From Helicobacter sp. (GTDB taxonomy: Bacteria; Campylobacterota; Campylobacteria; Campylobacterales; Helicobacteraceae), in assembly GCF_022770205.1 (NCBI RefSeq), contig NZ_JALEIK010000014.1, forward strand, positions 1 to 42,113: DNA of 42,113 nt, written 5' to 3'. Below are positions 34,531-42,053 of the stretch, piece after piece. The stretch's first letter is position 1, and each line of letters begins with the position of its first letter. Below the pieces are notes generated by a model, which saw only the letters and a list, made by a program, of their open reading frames with translations, was not told the origin of the DNA and ran no database searches. Position numbers and translations under genes: made by a program.

Positions 34531-35221
34531 GATTTGCTGCAATGCCTGTAGTGCTAGAGCCTGAAAATGGATCGCAAATGATAGAATCTTCATTGCTTGC
34601 CATTAAAAGCAATCGCACCAAAAGGGCTAAGGGCTTTTGTGTTGGGTGTTTGCCAAAGGTCTTTTCCCAAGGGGCGATAGCTGGGAGACTCCACACATCA
34701 CGCATTTGCTTATTGTTATTGAGCTTTTTTAGAATCTCATAGTTAAAAATATGCTTATGTTTATGACTTTTTCTAGCCCAAATGATTTGCTCAGTAGAGT
34801 GCGTAAGATAGCGACAACTAAAGTTTGGTGGGGGATTAGTTTTCTGCCAAGTAATGATATTTAAAATCTTAAAATCAAGCTTTTGCAACGCCCTGCCAAG
34901 TGAAAAAATATTATGATAAGTCCCGCTTATCATAATGCTACCTGTTGGCTTTAGGGCGACTCTAGCATTGCGTATCCACTCCATATTAAATCTATCGATT
35001 TCATCAATATTTTCTCCCCTATCCCATTCGCCTTTATTTACACTCACAATCTTACCGCTTTGGATACTTAAGCCATCATTTGAGAGAAAATAAGGCGGAT
35101 CAGCAAAAATCACATCAAAACTCTCTTTCATCTGTGGCAAAAGCGCATTACAATCACCTTGATAGAGACTAAATGTAGAATCTAGACTTGTAAAAGTAGG
35201 AGTGAGTGTATGAGCAATCAT
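34391..35221 (-). CDS. Beta-class adenine DNA methyltransferase, M.DpnA/HpyAIII-like (GATC)
   Basis: I choose ATG 35221 (276 residues) because the longer frame to 35356 overlaps the upstream gene and lacks homology. The catalytic motif ADPPYFLSN (41-45) precedes the SAM motif DPFSGSSTTG (217-226), the beta-class order. Blocks shared with M.DpnA of the DpnII system are very clear: IITWQKTNPPPNFSCRY, LTHSTEQIIWARK and KQMRDVW. The expected reaction is N6-methylation of adenine in GATC. A truncated DpnII-family endonuclease lies upstream, so this enzyme is now probably an orphan methylase. The ribosome binding site is weak; translation may be coupled to the upstream frame ending 4 bp before it. 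Confidence 0.87.
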   Translation of the reverse strand: MIAHTLTPTFTSLDSTFSLYQGDCNALLPQMKESFDVIFADPPYFLSNDGLSIQSGKIVSVNKGEWDRGENIDEIDRFNMEWIRNARVALKPTGSIMISGTYHNIFSLGRALQKLDFKILNIITWQKTNPPPNFSCRYLTHSTEQIIWARKSHKHKHIFNYEILKKLNNNKQMRDVWSLPAIAPWEKTFGKHPTQKPLALLVRLLLMASNEDSIICDPFSGSSTTGIAANLLGRHFVGIEKESSSIDLSIKRKDELDSKFKAIESKITDLRLCNNI

Positions 35222-35225
35222 TAAG

Positions 35226-35767
35226 CTAAATCTTTTTTTGCAAGCCATTAAACAGCATTGATCTACCAGACCTGTTCCAATATGTAATGTCCTGCTTGAT
35301 AAACAACCATTTAATACAACACAAAACAACAGCAATAGGTATCTCTTCATTATCATAGTTTGTAAAAGGTGGCAAATCTTTTGCTTCTTCTACAATATCA
35401 AAATTCTCACATTGAAAAATCCTATTTATCAGTTTTTTTAATTTTGTCGTATTCTTTGAAATAATGCTGTTTGTATGCCACCAAAATGGCCACGATGTCC
35501 GTATGAGAAGGGTTTCTATGTCGCCTAGCATCCCCTAATTTAAAATACATATTTTCAACATTCACAACAAAGTCAAAGCCCTTATTAAGTCGTGTAAGTC
35601 TTTGTAGATAAATAACATACTGATCTACAGATTCAACTATATACTTAATAGGCTGATCTGCCTTCAGCAAATTCCCACCCTGACTTTTCTTGCAAAAACA
35701 AGAAAATCAACTCTTTTCTTATTTCATCTCGCGTATTAGCATTTAGAACATATTCTATTTCCAACAC
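35226..35767 (-). pseudogene. Unrecognised protein gene, two frameshifts
   Basis: Three frames join into one protein of about 180 residues: LEIEYVLNANTRDEIRKEL, then PIKYIVESVDQYVIYLQRL, then a C-terminal part with FQCENFDIVEEAKDLPPF and ending DITYWNRSGRSML. Deleting one T near 35665 and one A in the A7 tract near 35440 restores the frame. I cannot name the family. It sits between the DpnII-type endonuclease remnant and the GATC methylase, where the rest of the endonuclease would be expected, so it may have replaced part of it. Codon and residue style resemble Firmicutes genes, which is only an impression. Confidence 0.55.
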
Positions 35768-35839
35768 AACAATTCTCGTTTAAATGATATAGTTTTACAA
35801 AGAAAACTTAAAGTTATATCATTTTTTTACCAATTTTTT

Positions 35840-36102
35840 TATGTGGTGGCTGAAATTTAAAACATTCGCGGATCGCTAAAATCAAAGGCAAAACATCAAA
35901 AGCCTTAGCATATTCATTAAAAAGCAAAGCAATCTCTCAAACTATCTTTTGATACACCTAGCAAAAGATTGAAATCATTAAGGCTAATACTTAACCTATC
36001 TTTATTTGCTAGACATTTTTGCCAATCCACAAACAAGCCCAAATCCCTATTTGTAGCCCTCAGAGTGCTTAGAAAAATCTCAAATGACAATGTATTTTTC
36101 AT
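35840..36102 (-). pseudogene. DpnII/HpyAIII-family restriction endonuclease, N-terminal remnant
   Basis: The start is ATG 36102 after GGGATAATT. The frame gives KNTLSFEIFLSTLRATNRD, LFVDWQKCLANKD and SLNDFNLLLGVSKDSL, then stops at 35917. Shifting by one base continues with LLFNEYAKAFDVLPLILAIRE, the expected next block of the DpnII/MboI family. Only about 90 of roughly 280 residues remain, without the catalytic core. DpnII-family enzymes cut GATC, and the M.DpnA-like gene downstream would protect that site, so a complete GATC system probably stood here once. Confidence 0.75.
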
Positions 36103-36124
36103 AATTATCCCTTTTATTAAGATT

Positions 36125-36245
36125 TTAAAATCCAATATTCTAAAGCACTATCTTTATTTTGGATTCTATCTCTTTGCGTTTTATGCCTATACAACTAGAT
36201 TCTTTTTTAATACCTATAAACAGCCTGTGTAAATTTACTGCCTAG
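36125..36245 (-). repeat. Partial copy 3 of the M.DpnA-like methylase 3' end
   Basis: On the minus strand this reads AVNLHRLFIGIKKESSCIGIKRKEIESK, parallel to the native AANLLGRHFVGIEKESSSID and SIKRKDEL. It precedes the endonuclease remnant, so the GATC locus is bracketed by copies 3 and 2. Several substitutions and small indels mark it as older or degenerate. Confidence 0.6.
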
Positions 36246-36258
36246 CTGCATTATAACA

Positions 36259-36502
36259 CTAGACTTTAAAAAGTTTCACATTCTCTTTTAATCTTTTTTC
36301 TATAAGCTTGCAATACGCTTTATCAAGCTCAAGCCCAATGCCTATGCGACAATTAGATTCTGCTTCTAAAAGCGTCGTGCCACTCCCACAAAATGGATCA
36401 AATACCACTTCGCCCACATAAGAGAAAAGTTTAATGCACCGCTTAGGCAACTCTCTAGGAAAAGGAGCAGGATTGTAAGTGCTTTTGACTTTGGGCTTTT
36501 AA
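36259..36502 (-). pseudogene. Beta-class DNA methyltransferase, C-terminal fragment
   Basis: The fragment encodes about 80 C-terminal residues. STYNPAPFPRELPKRCIKLFS leads into the SAM-binding motif VFDPFCGSGTTLLEAE and then CRIGIGLELDKAYCKLIEKRL, ending at 36259. These are standard for a beta-class N6-adenine or N4-cytosine methylase. The catalytic DPPY half is missing. It is distinct from the two other beta-class genes here, so at least three such systems have contributed to the locus. Confidence 0.75.
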
Positions 36503-36811
36503 AAAGAATTATTTTTAGTAAATTGTTGCACGGCTTGCAAAAAAAGTTTTTTTGTAAAAAATTGCAAGGCAAAAAGTGCAAAATTCTCTTTGTTTTGGGC
36601 TTGCCTTTGGGGCGCGGGATTTGGCGCGGTTTGGAGGCTTAGGCTTTATGCTTTTGTTTGTGGTAAGTTTGGCGCGAGTAAAGTGAGTGTGCCAGAAATC
36701 CGTAAAATGACTTTTTATGTCTTGCTAGTCAAAATGCCTGTTTTAGGATATTTGGGTAGTTTTTTGAAATTGTGAAAAAGCAAAATAGATTTTGGAATGT
36801 AGAATCTAAGC
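36503..36811. other. Gene-free segment with hairpin and unusually GC-rich stretch
   Basis: About 310 bp with no credible gene. At 36526-36581 an imperfect hairpin can form: TTGCAC with GTGCAA outside and CTTGCAA with TTGCAAG inside, around an A/T-rich loop. It is followed by a segment (36600-36690) richer in G and C than its surroundings, with GGGGCGCGGG and GGCGCGGTTTGG. A 61-codon plus-strand frame is open through it but has no ribosome binding site or protein-like homology. It could be a dispersed repeat or small RNA. Confidence 0.3.
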
Positions 36812-37609
36812 TCAAAACAAAGAAACTTCCTTGCGATTTTGTGAGCTTTGCAACTTAAATTCCTCTTTGATTTTTCCTTGATTTGCTAGTCTATCAAGTA
36901 TCATTGCATAATAGGGCTTATGTAATTCACAACTTAGCCATTGTCGCTTTAACTTCTCACATAGCACAAGCTCACCGCCACTTCCACCAAAAAGGATAAA
37001 CACAGAATCCCCTTCATTGGTGCAAGATTTTATTAACATTTCCACTAAGCCCAAGGGAATCTGACAAGAATGGAAGGTTTTGTCTTTGCTGACATTTTTG
37101 ACTAAATCAAAATAAAACCAAGAATAAGGCATTCTGCCCTTATGTCCTTCTTTTAGCCTTTGTAAGATTCTCTTATCGGTGGGGTTTTGGTAAGGCAGGG
37201 CGATATTGTCTTTATAACAATGATTATTCTTTGTTTTTGTCGCGTGAAGTATGCTTCTGTGGGCTGTGGTAAGGCGCCTTTTGCTATGCCCAACATTTGT
37301 ATTATATACCCATACATATTCTTGCACATCATAAGCAATAGAATCTAGGCATTTAACCCTTAGATACGCATTTTGCTTAGGATAATTCATCATAAATAAA
37401 ATTCCCGCTAGGCTTTAATACACGTATGGATTCTTTAGCCAACTCACAATACCATTGTATATAGTCTTCCCATTTTTGCGTGTATTTTGAGCCATTATAA
37501 TTAATGCCTACATTATAATCTGGGTCCCCATTACCATATCCAAGCTAGAATCTGGCAAGGTTTTAAGCACTTTTAATACATCGTCGTTATAAAGTTTATT
37601 GAGTTTCAT
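36812..37609 (-). pseudogene. Adenine DNA methyltransferase with DPDY motif, frameshifted
   Basis: Frames starting at ATG 37609 (MKLNKLYNDDVLKVLKTLP) pass through GDPDYNVGINYNGSKYTQKW, a beta-class catalytic motif in the DPDY variant, to RVLKPSGNFIYDE, and on in another frame with QEYVWVYNTNVGH, LVKNVSKDKTFHSCQIP and the SAM motif VFILFGGSGGE before the stop at 36812. At least two frame changes (near 37530 and 37390) break it; the total would be about 265 residues. The pattern recalls the VspI-type methylase annotated in H. pylori (HP0478). A candidate partner endonuclease remnant lies directly upstream. Confidence 0.75.
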
Positions 37610-37699
37610 TTCATTGCCTTACCAAAACATATTCGCACGATTTTAAAAATACAATAGAATCTAAACGCAAAGGATTACTAAAAGTATAAGCCCAAAGTT

Positions 37700-38064
37700 T
37701 TAAACTAGTAAAATATTGCTTTCACTATCATTGTATTCATTTAAAAGGCTTTTTTATATTGCCAACTTATGCGTTTTTGCAAAGCTTCAAAAGGGTGGTA
37801 GAGTTTATCAATACCCTTTATAAACTGATGATAGCCGCTACCTAAATGCAAAATACAAATATTTTCATTAATAAAGCTTTGTGGGAGTTTTTCACTAGAA
37901 TCTAGCTTTGTCGCGTCAAATGGATTGCCAAAACCATATTGTTTAGATACTTCTTTAACTAAATTATTATCAAAAGTAAAACTATTGTGTTTGCTACAAT
38001 ACTGATACAAAGCTTCCAAAACTAAATGTTTTTTACTCTCAAGCCTTTTACTCACTTTCCACAC
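37700..38064 (-). pseudogene. Putative restriction endonuclease, N-terminal fragment
   Basis: The frame from GTG 38064 gives KKHLVLEALYQYCSKHNSF, KEVSKQYGFGNPFDATKLD and ILHLGSGYHQFI, stopping at 37741; a one-base shift adds SLLNEYNDSESNILLV to 37700. The segment pattern (asking whether a short target protein holds GFGNPFDATKLD, then xHLGxGxHxFIKG) resembles N-terminal domains of type II endonucleases in Helicobacter R-M loci. The downstream DPDY methylase pseudogene would be its partner. No catalytic motif remains, so the function is inferred from context. It is followed on the upstream side by the purB-derived duplication. Confidence 0.5.
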
Positions 38065-38111
38065 CTCATTTTAGATATTTCCCAATCCATAAAACATCTC
38101 TTTTCTCACTC

Positions 38112-38260
38112 CCCAAACACCCTTTGAAAAATAGAATCTACATTTTTTGTGTAGTAGCTAAACTCAAAGCATTCTCTAATCGCAACTTCGCCGATAAGTC
38201 CTACAAGCTCAGAATCTGCTAAGAGATATTGCAAATAAAGCGATTCGCCTTTATCGTTTA
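38112..38260 (-). repeat. Duplicated purB 3' end (copy of 40728-40876)
   Basis: This 149-bp segment aligns without gaps to the real purB 3' end at 40728-40876 with about 10 mismatches (about 93% identity) in the same orientation. It corresponds to about the last 50 codons of purB minus the stop region. The right edge is abrupt at 38261, where hsdM-like sequence starts. The two copies bracket 38261-40727. Confidence 0.92.
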
Positions 38261-38416
38261 TTGTTAAATATCATTTCTAAATATTCATTTAAATTATCTT
38301 TTATATTTTTAGTTTTACCCTCGCTATCTGTGAATGTAGCGCTATGGCTTTTAGCTGATTTAATCACATTAGCAAACAACTCCGAAGGACGAATGAAAAA
38401 CCCCTTTTCTGTGCAA
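38261..38416 (-). pseudogene. HsdM fragment, part after the nuclease insertion
   Basis: The minus strand reads TEKGFFIRPSELFANVIKSA, then TFTDSEGKTKNIKDNLNEYL, which is the type I methylase (HsdM) block that normally follows the N-terminal helical domain. It continues, across the inserted nuclease gene, the N-terminal piece at 40044-40289. It is cut off at the purB duplicate after about 52 codons, so the catalytic methylase domain is missing. Confidence 0.8.
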
Positions 38417-38424
38417 GATGCGGT

Positions 38425-39705
38425 CTATCGCAAATATTTCAGAATATGTTCCTCAAATACTTTCACAGCATTTCTCACGAAATTCTTTCTGTACTGACGA
38501 TCAACTAGATTGATAGCACACTGATTCATATGCTTAAAATCCGGCACATCATCATAATAATCAAACTGATGTCTTCTATTCGGATAACACCATGTAAACC
38601 ACCAGTTGAAAGGCGTCATAACATCTCTGTCAAGATAATGGGTTGCTTCATCTATGAGATTTTCCGTTATATTGTTAACCTGATATCCTTTTTGTTTCCC
38701 GTCCTGTGATAATAACTCAGTATCAAACAGAGTGATTCCGGCATATAGATTATGCCAGAGTTCAATACGAAACCACATCTGCAGACTACCTTTTTTGAAC
38801 TTCGCTTTCTTTACTACATAATTTAATCCAGGATATGTACCATCGCTAATTTCGTAAAATTTGTCATGTTCTTTTTCTTCATACGAATAATAACCAAATT
38901 CTTTCTCAAGTTCCAGCCCATATTGGGGGGCAATGATCTCCATTTCCTCCTTAAAGTCATCAAAAACAAGTCTCATAAGACCCAGCTTAGCTGTTTTCAT
39001 AGACCTTTCAATTTCAATGCCTGCACTAAAATAGTCCGGCGATTTATATAATATTTCTAAGTTTCTTTCCATAAACCTTTTGTCTCCTTCATTTGTAAAC
39101 ATATGAATGCTGTCTATATACTGTATAATGATTGACTTCATCGGTTTATCCAGTTTTTCCAACAACTTCGTCAGCCAGCAACAAATATCGTCTTTCCATG
39201 AAATACAGCGTATGTGATTGAGTGGTAAAATATCTGTACTACCTTGTTTTTTTCGGCTATAGGGTGAGGGCGAATCTCCAAATCTTGTCAGATAAACCAA
39301 TGGAGAATTTTTCGCATATTTGTAATAATCATAACACTGCCCCTCCTGTTCATCTCCAAAAATTTTTACTTCCATTGGAATATTAAACCGAGAATTCTCA
39401 ATCATAATATCAATACGTTTGCCACGGTCTATTACATACTCTCTCATGACATGTGTGTATTCAAGCAAAGTTTCATTTACATCATCTCTATTTAGGACAT
39501 CCTCAAGAAAGGATTTCAAAAACAAAGTCCCACAACCATGCTGTCCTTCCGGATTTAGTAAATCCGCTAAAAAACGGCACATGAGTACCTCTTTTGCATT
39601 AATCCCCAGTACGTTAAAGATATTATATTCTGACATTGACTTATAAAGTGGTAGATTTTTTCTTTCGTCACATATTTTTGAAAGCAGTTCTTCGTAATGA
39701 TCCAT
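38425..39705 (-). CDS. PD-(D/E)XK nuclease-superfamily protein inserted in hsdM
   Basis: The start is ATG 39705, 9 nt after a strong AAGGAGG; TTG 39711 is too close to it. The intact protein of about 426 residues has the family pattern: NIFNVLGINAKEVLMCRFLADLLNP near the N-terminus, RIDIMIEN, then IPMEVKIFGDEQEGQ, with Asp and ExK spacing of a PD-(D/E)XK nuclease, followed by KYAKNSPLVYLT. A long C-terminal half of unknown role follows. Such proteins are common in Firmicutes, mostly uncharacterised, and are suspected in phage defence. It lies inside an hsdM remnant whose halves flank it, so it arrived by insertion. Codons (AGA, CAT, GAT) and ribosome binding site differ from the neighbours, suggesting transfer. 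Confidence 0.82.
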   Translation of the reverse strand: MDHYEELLSKICDERKNLPLYKSMSEYNIFNVLGINAKEVLMCRFLADLLNPEGQHGCGTLFLKSFLEDVLNRDDVNETLLEYTHVMREYVIDRGKRIDIMIENSRFNIPMEVKIFGDEQEGQCYDYYKYAKNSPLVYLTRFGDSPSPYSRKKQGSTDILPLNHIRCISWKDDICCWLTKLLEKLDKPMKSIIIQYIDSIHMFTNEGDKRFMERNLEILYKSPDYFSAGIEIERSMKTAKLGLMRLVFDDFKEEMEIIAPQYGLELEKEFGYYSYEEKEHDKFYEISDGTYPGLNYVVKKAKFKKGSLQMWFRIELWHNLYAGITLFDTELLSQDGKQKGYQVNNITENLIDEATHYLDRDVMTPFNWWFTWCYPNRRHQFDYYDDVPDFKHMNQCAINLVDRQYRKNFVRNAVKVFEEHILKYLR

Positions 39706-39711
39706 TCGCAA

Positions 39712-40043
39712 GTTCCTCCTTATAGATAGCTGTTCTGTTCACAAAGATCATAATATACAACATGTCATAATCCAAACTATCACAAACAAAATCTCCTTAC
39801 ATAACCTTTTGACACCTACTCAAATTCCAATATATAATTCATAAAATAGTACTCTTATCATTGCAATCATTAATATTATAAAAAACCTAAAATGCATAAA
39901 CCGTCCCAAATAATTCCCCGATTTGAAATGTATATACCAACCATTTTCCAGAAAAATCATTACAAGTAGTTCTGATTGAGGTAATAATAAAAATGTGGTG
40001 TAATTTATTCAGATAATATTTGTGGGGTGATTACATGACATTA
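39712..40043. other. Leader of the inserted nuclease gene, no gene seen
   Basis: About 330 AT-rich bases between the nuclease start and the hsdM N-terminal piece. It carries the strong ribosome binding site (39715-39721) and candidate -10 sequences such as TATATT on the minus strand, but no long frame, inverted ends or recognisable transposon sequence. It probably came with the nuclease gene as its promoter region. Confidence 0.4.
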
Positions 40044-40289
40044 CTAGACCAGGGCCCTTTCCAACTCGGCTTGGCTATCTTTTAAATTTGCATAATCAAA
40101 AGTGGTATCGCCTGCTGCTGCTCTCTCCCCTTCATTTATATAATTAGCTATATTTTCTGATATATATCTATAAAACATAACGCCTAGCACATACTGCTTA
40201 AAATCCCATCCATCCACTGAACCTCTCAAATCATCAGCGATGGACCATATCGCTTTATGTAATTCTTCTCTTTGGTGGTTGCTTGCCAT
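40044..40289 (-). pseudogene. Type I methyltransferase HsdM, N-terminal fragment
   Basis: ATG 40289 opens an 81-codon frame with ASNHQREELHKAIWSIADDL, WDFKQYVLGVMFYRYISENI, matching the N-terminal helical domain of HsdM, the SAM-dependent methylase subunit of type I R-M systems. The frame ends at an early stop (TAG 40044-40046) created where the nuclease sequence begins. The next HsdM block (GFFIRPSELF) appears beyond the nuclease gene at 38261-38416. HsdS and HsdR are absent from the window. Confidence 0.88.
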
Positions 40290-40394
40290 TTTGATTACCT
40301 TTAAATTTGATTTTTGATAGCGTGTTTTGGTGTGTATTATATATTTTCAGTAATTTTAAGAAGGCAGATGATTTGCGCCTTCCTAGATGATCTT

Positions 40395-40626
40395 GGCTAA
40401 TTGGTGTCATGGTTTGTCTTTTTGGTCAGGGTGAGAAAAGTTTGGAGTCGTAGCATCATGAATATCTATGCCTTGTGGGTAGATAAGCTTTTGATTGTTA
40501 AAATCTACTTGCTGTGTGGGAATCTATGGTTTTTGTGTAGGTAGGCTTAGAATCTAGGCTTTTAGATTCCAATTTTTCAAAGCCTAAAAGCTCTAGCACT
40601 TCTTTTAGATTTTGCTGTGTAATCAT
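40395..40626 (-). pseudogene. N-terminal fragment of a type I/IIG restriction-modification protein
   Basis: ATG 40626 follows AAGGATAGCGCA and encodes ITQQNLKEVLELLGFEKLE; a frame change near 40510 then gives VDFNNQKLIYPQGIDIHDAT and NFSHPDQKD. These blocks are typical of the first hundred residues of large Helicobacter R-M proteins of the type I/Eco57I group. It stops abruptly after about 75 codons. It starts 90 bp after the purB stop and precedes the hsdM fragment, so two R-M relics are stacked here. Confidence 0.6.
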
Positions 40627-40715
40627 TGCGCTATCCTTAAATTGACATTTTATACCAGCACAACATCACCTATAGCGGTAAAAAAGGCTTTAAAGGCTTC
40701 TGTGATGCTCTGGTT

Positions 40716-42053
40716 TTATATCTTGTTCCCAAACACTCTTTGAAAAATCGCATCGACATTTTTTGTGTAATAGCTAAACTCAAAGCATTCTCTAATTGCC
40801 TCTTCTCCAATAAGTCCTACAAGCTCAGAATCTGCTAAGAGATATTGCAAATAAAGCGATTCGCCTTTATCGTTTAGCGCATTTTTTCCTTCTTGCAAAT
40901 CGCCCCATACTTGCATCGCATTGCGTTGCACGATTTTATAGGCATCTTCGCGCGATATGCCTTGTTTTGGAAGCTCTAAAAGTATGCGCTGGGAAAACAC
41001 AAGCCCGCCTGTTAAGTTAAGATTTTTTAGCATATTTTTTGGATACACCACGAGCTTTTCAAGCAGCCCTTTTAAGCGATGGAGCATAAAATCTGTCGTA
41101 ATAAAGCTATCTGGCAAAATGAAGCGCTCCACACTTGAATGGCTAATATCCCTCTCATGCCAGAGGGCGACATTCTCCATTGCCGGCAGAGCATAGGAGC
41201 GAATCATTCTGCAAAGCCCTGTGATGTTTTCACTCAAAACCGGATTGCGCTTATGTGGCATAGCAGAGCTGCCCTTTTGTCCGCTTTCAAAATACTCTTC
41301 AGCTTCATAGACTTCTGTGCGTTGCAAATGGCGCACTTCTATGGCGATTTTCTCGCAACTACTGGCCAAAAGTGCTAAATCACTCATTAGCCTTGCATAT
41401 CTATCGCGTTGGATGACTTGGTTACTCACAGGCGCGGGCTTTAGCCCTAGTTCTTTACACACCAGCTCTTCTAATTCCATAGGTGTATGCGCGAGATTCC
41501 CCATTGCGCCACTTAGCTGCCCTACAGCAATGACTTCTAAGGTAGATTCTAAAGCGTTTAAATGCCGTCCTAACTCATCATACCAAATCGCTAGCACAAG
41601 CCCAAAGGTGATAGGCTCTCCGTGGATTCCATGAGAGCGTCCAACCATAAGCGTGTATTTATGCTCTATTGCGCGGTTTTTTATGACTTCGCGCAAGTCT
41701 TGTAAATCTTGAATGATAATTTTTAGAGAATCGCGCATTTGCAACGCCACAGCCGTATCAATGCAATCACTTGAAGTAATCCCATAATGCACCCAGCGGC
41801 TTTCTTCACCCAAAGACTCCGCGACGCTTGTGGTAAAGGCGATTAAATCATGCTTTGTAACCGCCTCGATTTTCTCAATGCGCGTAATATCAAACTTCGC
41901 ATTTTTGCAGATTTTCTCACAATCAGAATCAGGGATTAGCCCTAAGCGATTCCACCCGCGCACAAGGGCTTTCTCCACCTCTAGCCACGCGCTGTATTTG
42001 GCCTCCACACTCCAGAGATTTTTCATCTCACTTCTTGCATATCGCTCTACCAT
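40716..42053 (-). CDS. purB: Adenylosuccinate lyase
   Basis: PurB catalyses two purine steps: cleavage of SAICAR to AICAR and of adenylosuccinate to AMP, each releasing fumarate. The 445-residue length fits. The superfamily signature is GSSAMPHKRNP, and the active-site His lies in VGRSHGIHGEPITFG, with HYGITSSDC near residue 88. ATG 42053 follows AAAGGAAAA. The last 50 codons are duplicated at 38112-38260. The gene is intact and provides the outer border of the restriction-gene cluster. Confidence 0.98.
   Translation of the reverse strand: MVERYARSEMKNLWSVEAKYSAWLEVEKALVRGWNRLGLIPDSDCEKICKNAKFDITRIEKIEAVTKHDLIAFTTSVAESLGEESRWVHYGITSSDCIDTAVALQMRDSLKIIIQDLQDLREVIKNRAIEHKYTLMVGRSHGIHGEPITFGLVLAIWYDELGRHLNALESTLEVIAVGQLSGAMGNLAHTPMELEELVCKELGLKPAPVSNQVIQRDRYARLMSDLALLASSCEKIAIEVRHLQRTEVYEAEEYFESGQKGSSAMPHKRNPVLSENITGLCRMIRSYALPAMENVALWHERDISHSSVERFILPDSFITTDFMLHRLKGLLEKLVVYPKNMLKNLNLTGGLVFSQRILLELPKQGISREDAYKIVQRNAMQVWGDLQEGKNALNDKGESLYLQYLLADSELVGLIGEEAIRECFEFSYYTKNVDAIFQRVFGNKI
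40728..40876 (-). repeat. purB 3' end, native copy of the long direct repeat
   Basis: This is the source-like copy within the purB coding sequence, ending 10 bp before its stop triplet region. It matches 38112-38260 with a constant offset of 2616 bp and no indel, with about 10 mismatches clustered at two places. The lack of gaps means one duplication event, with later divergence. Confidence 0.92.

Noticed and set aside
35222-35356. Extended N-terminus (with a hydrophobic segment) for the M.DpnA-like methylase
   Set aside because: The extension lies over the end of the upstream pseudogene in another frame and has no methylase similarity; the apparent signal-like stretch is accidental.
36590-36775. 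Plus-strand 61-codon frame in the GC-rich segment
   Set aside because: No ribosome binding site and no protein-like pattern; kept only as part of the unexplained segment.
39712-40043. Group II intron or IS ends around the inserted nuclease gene
   Set aside because: No terminal inverted repeats, reverse transcriptase or domain V-like hairpin could be seen in the leader or at the borders.
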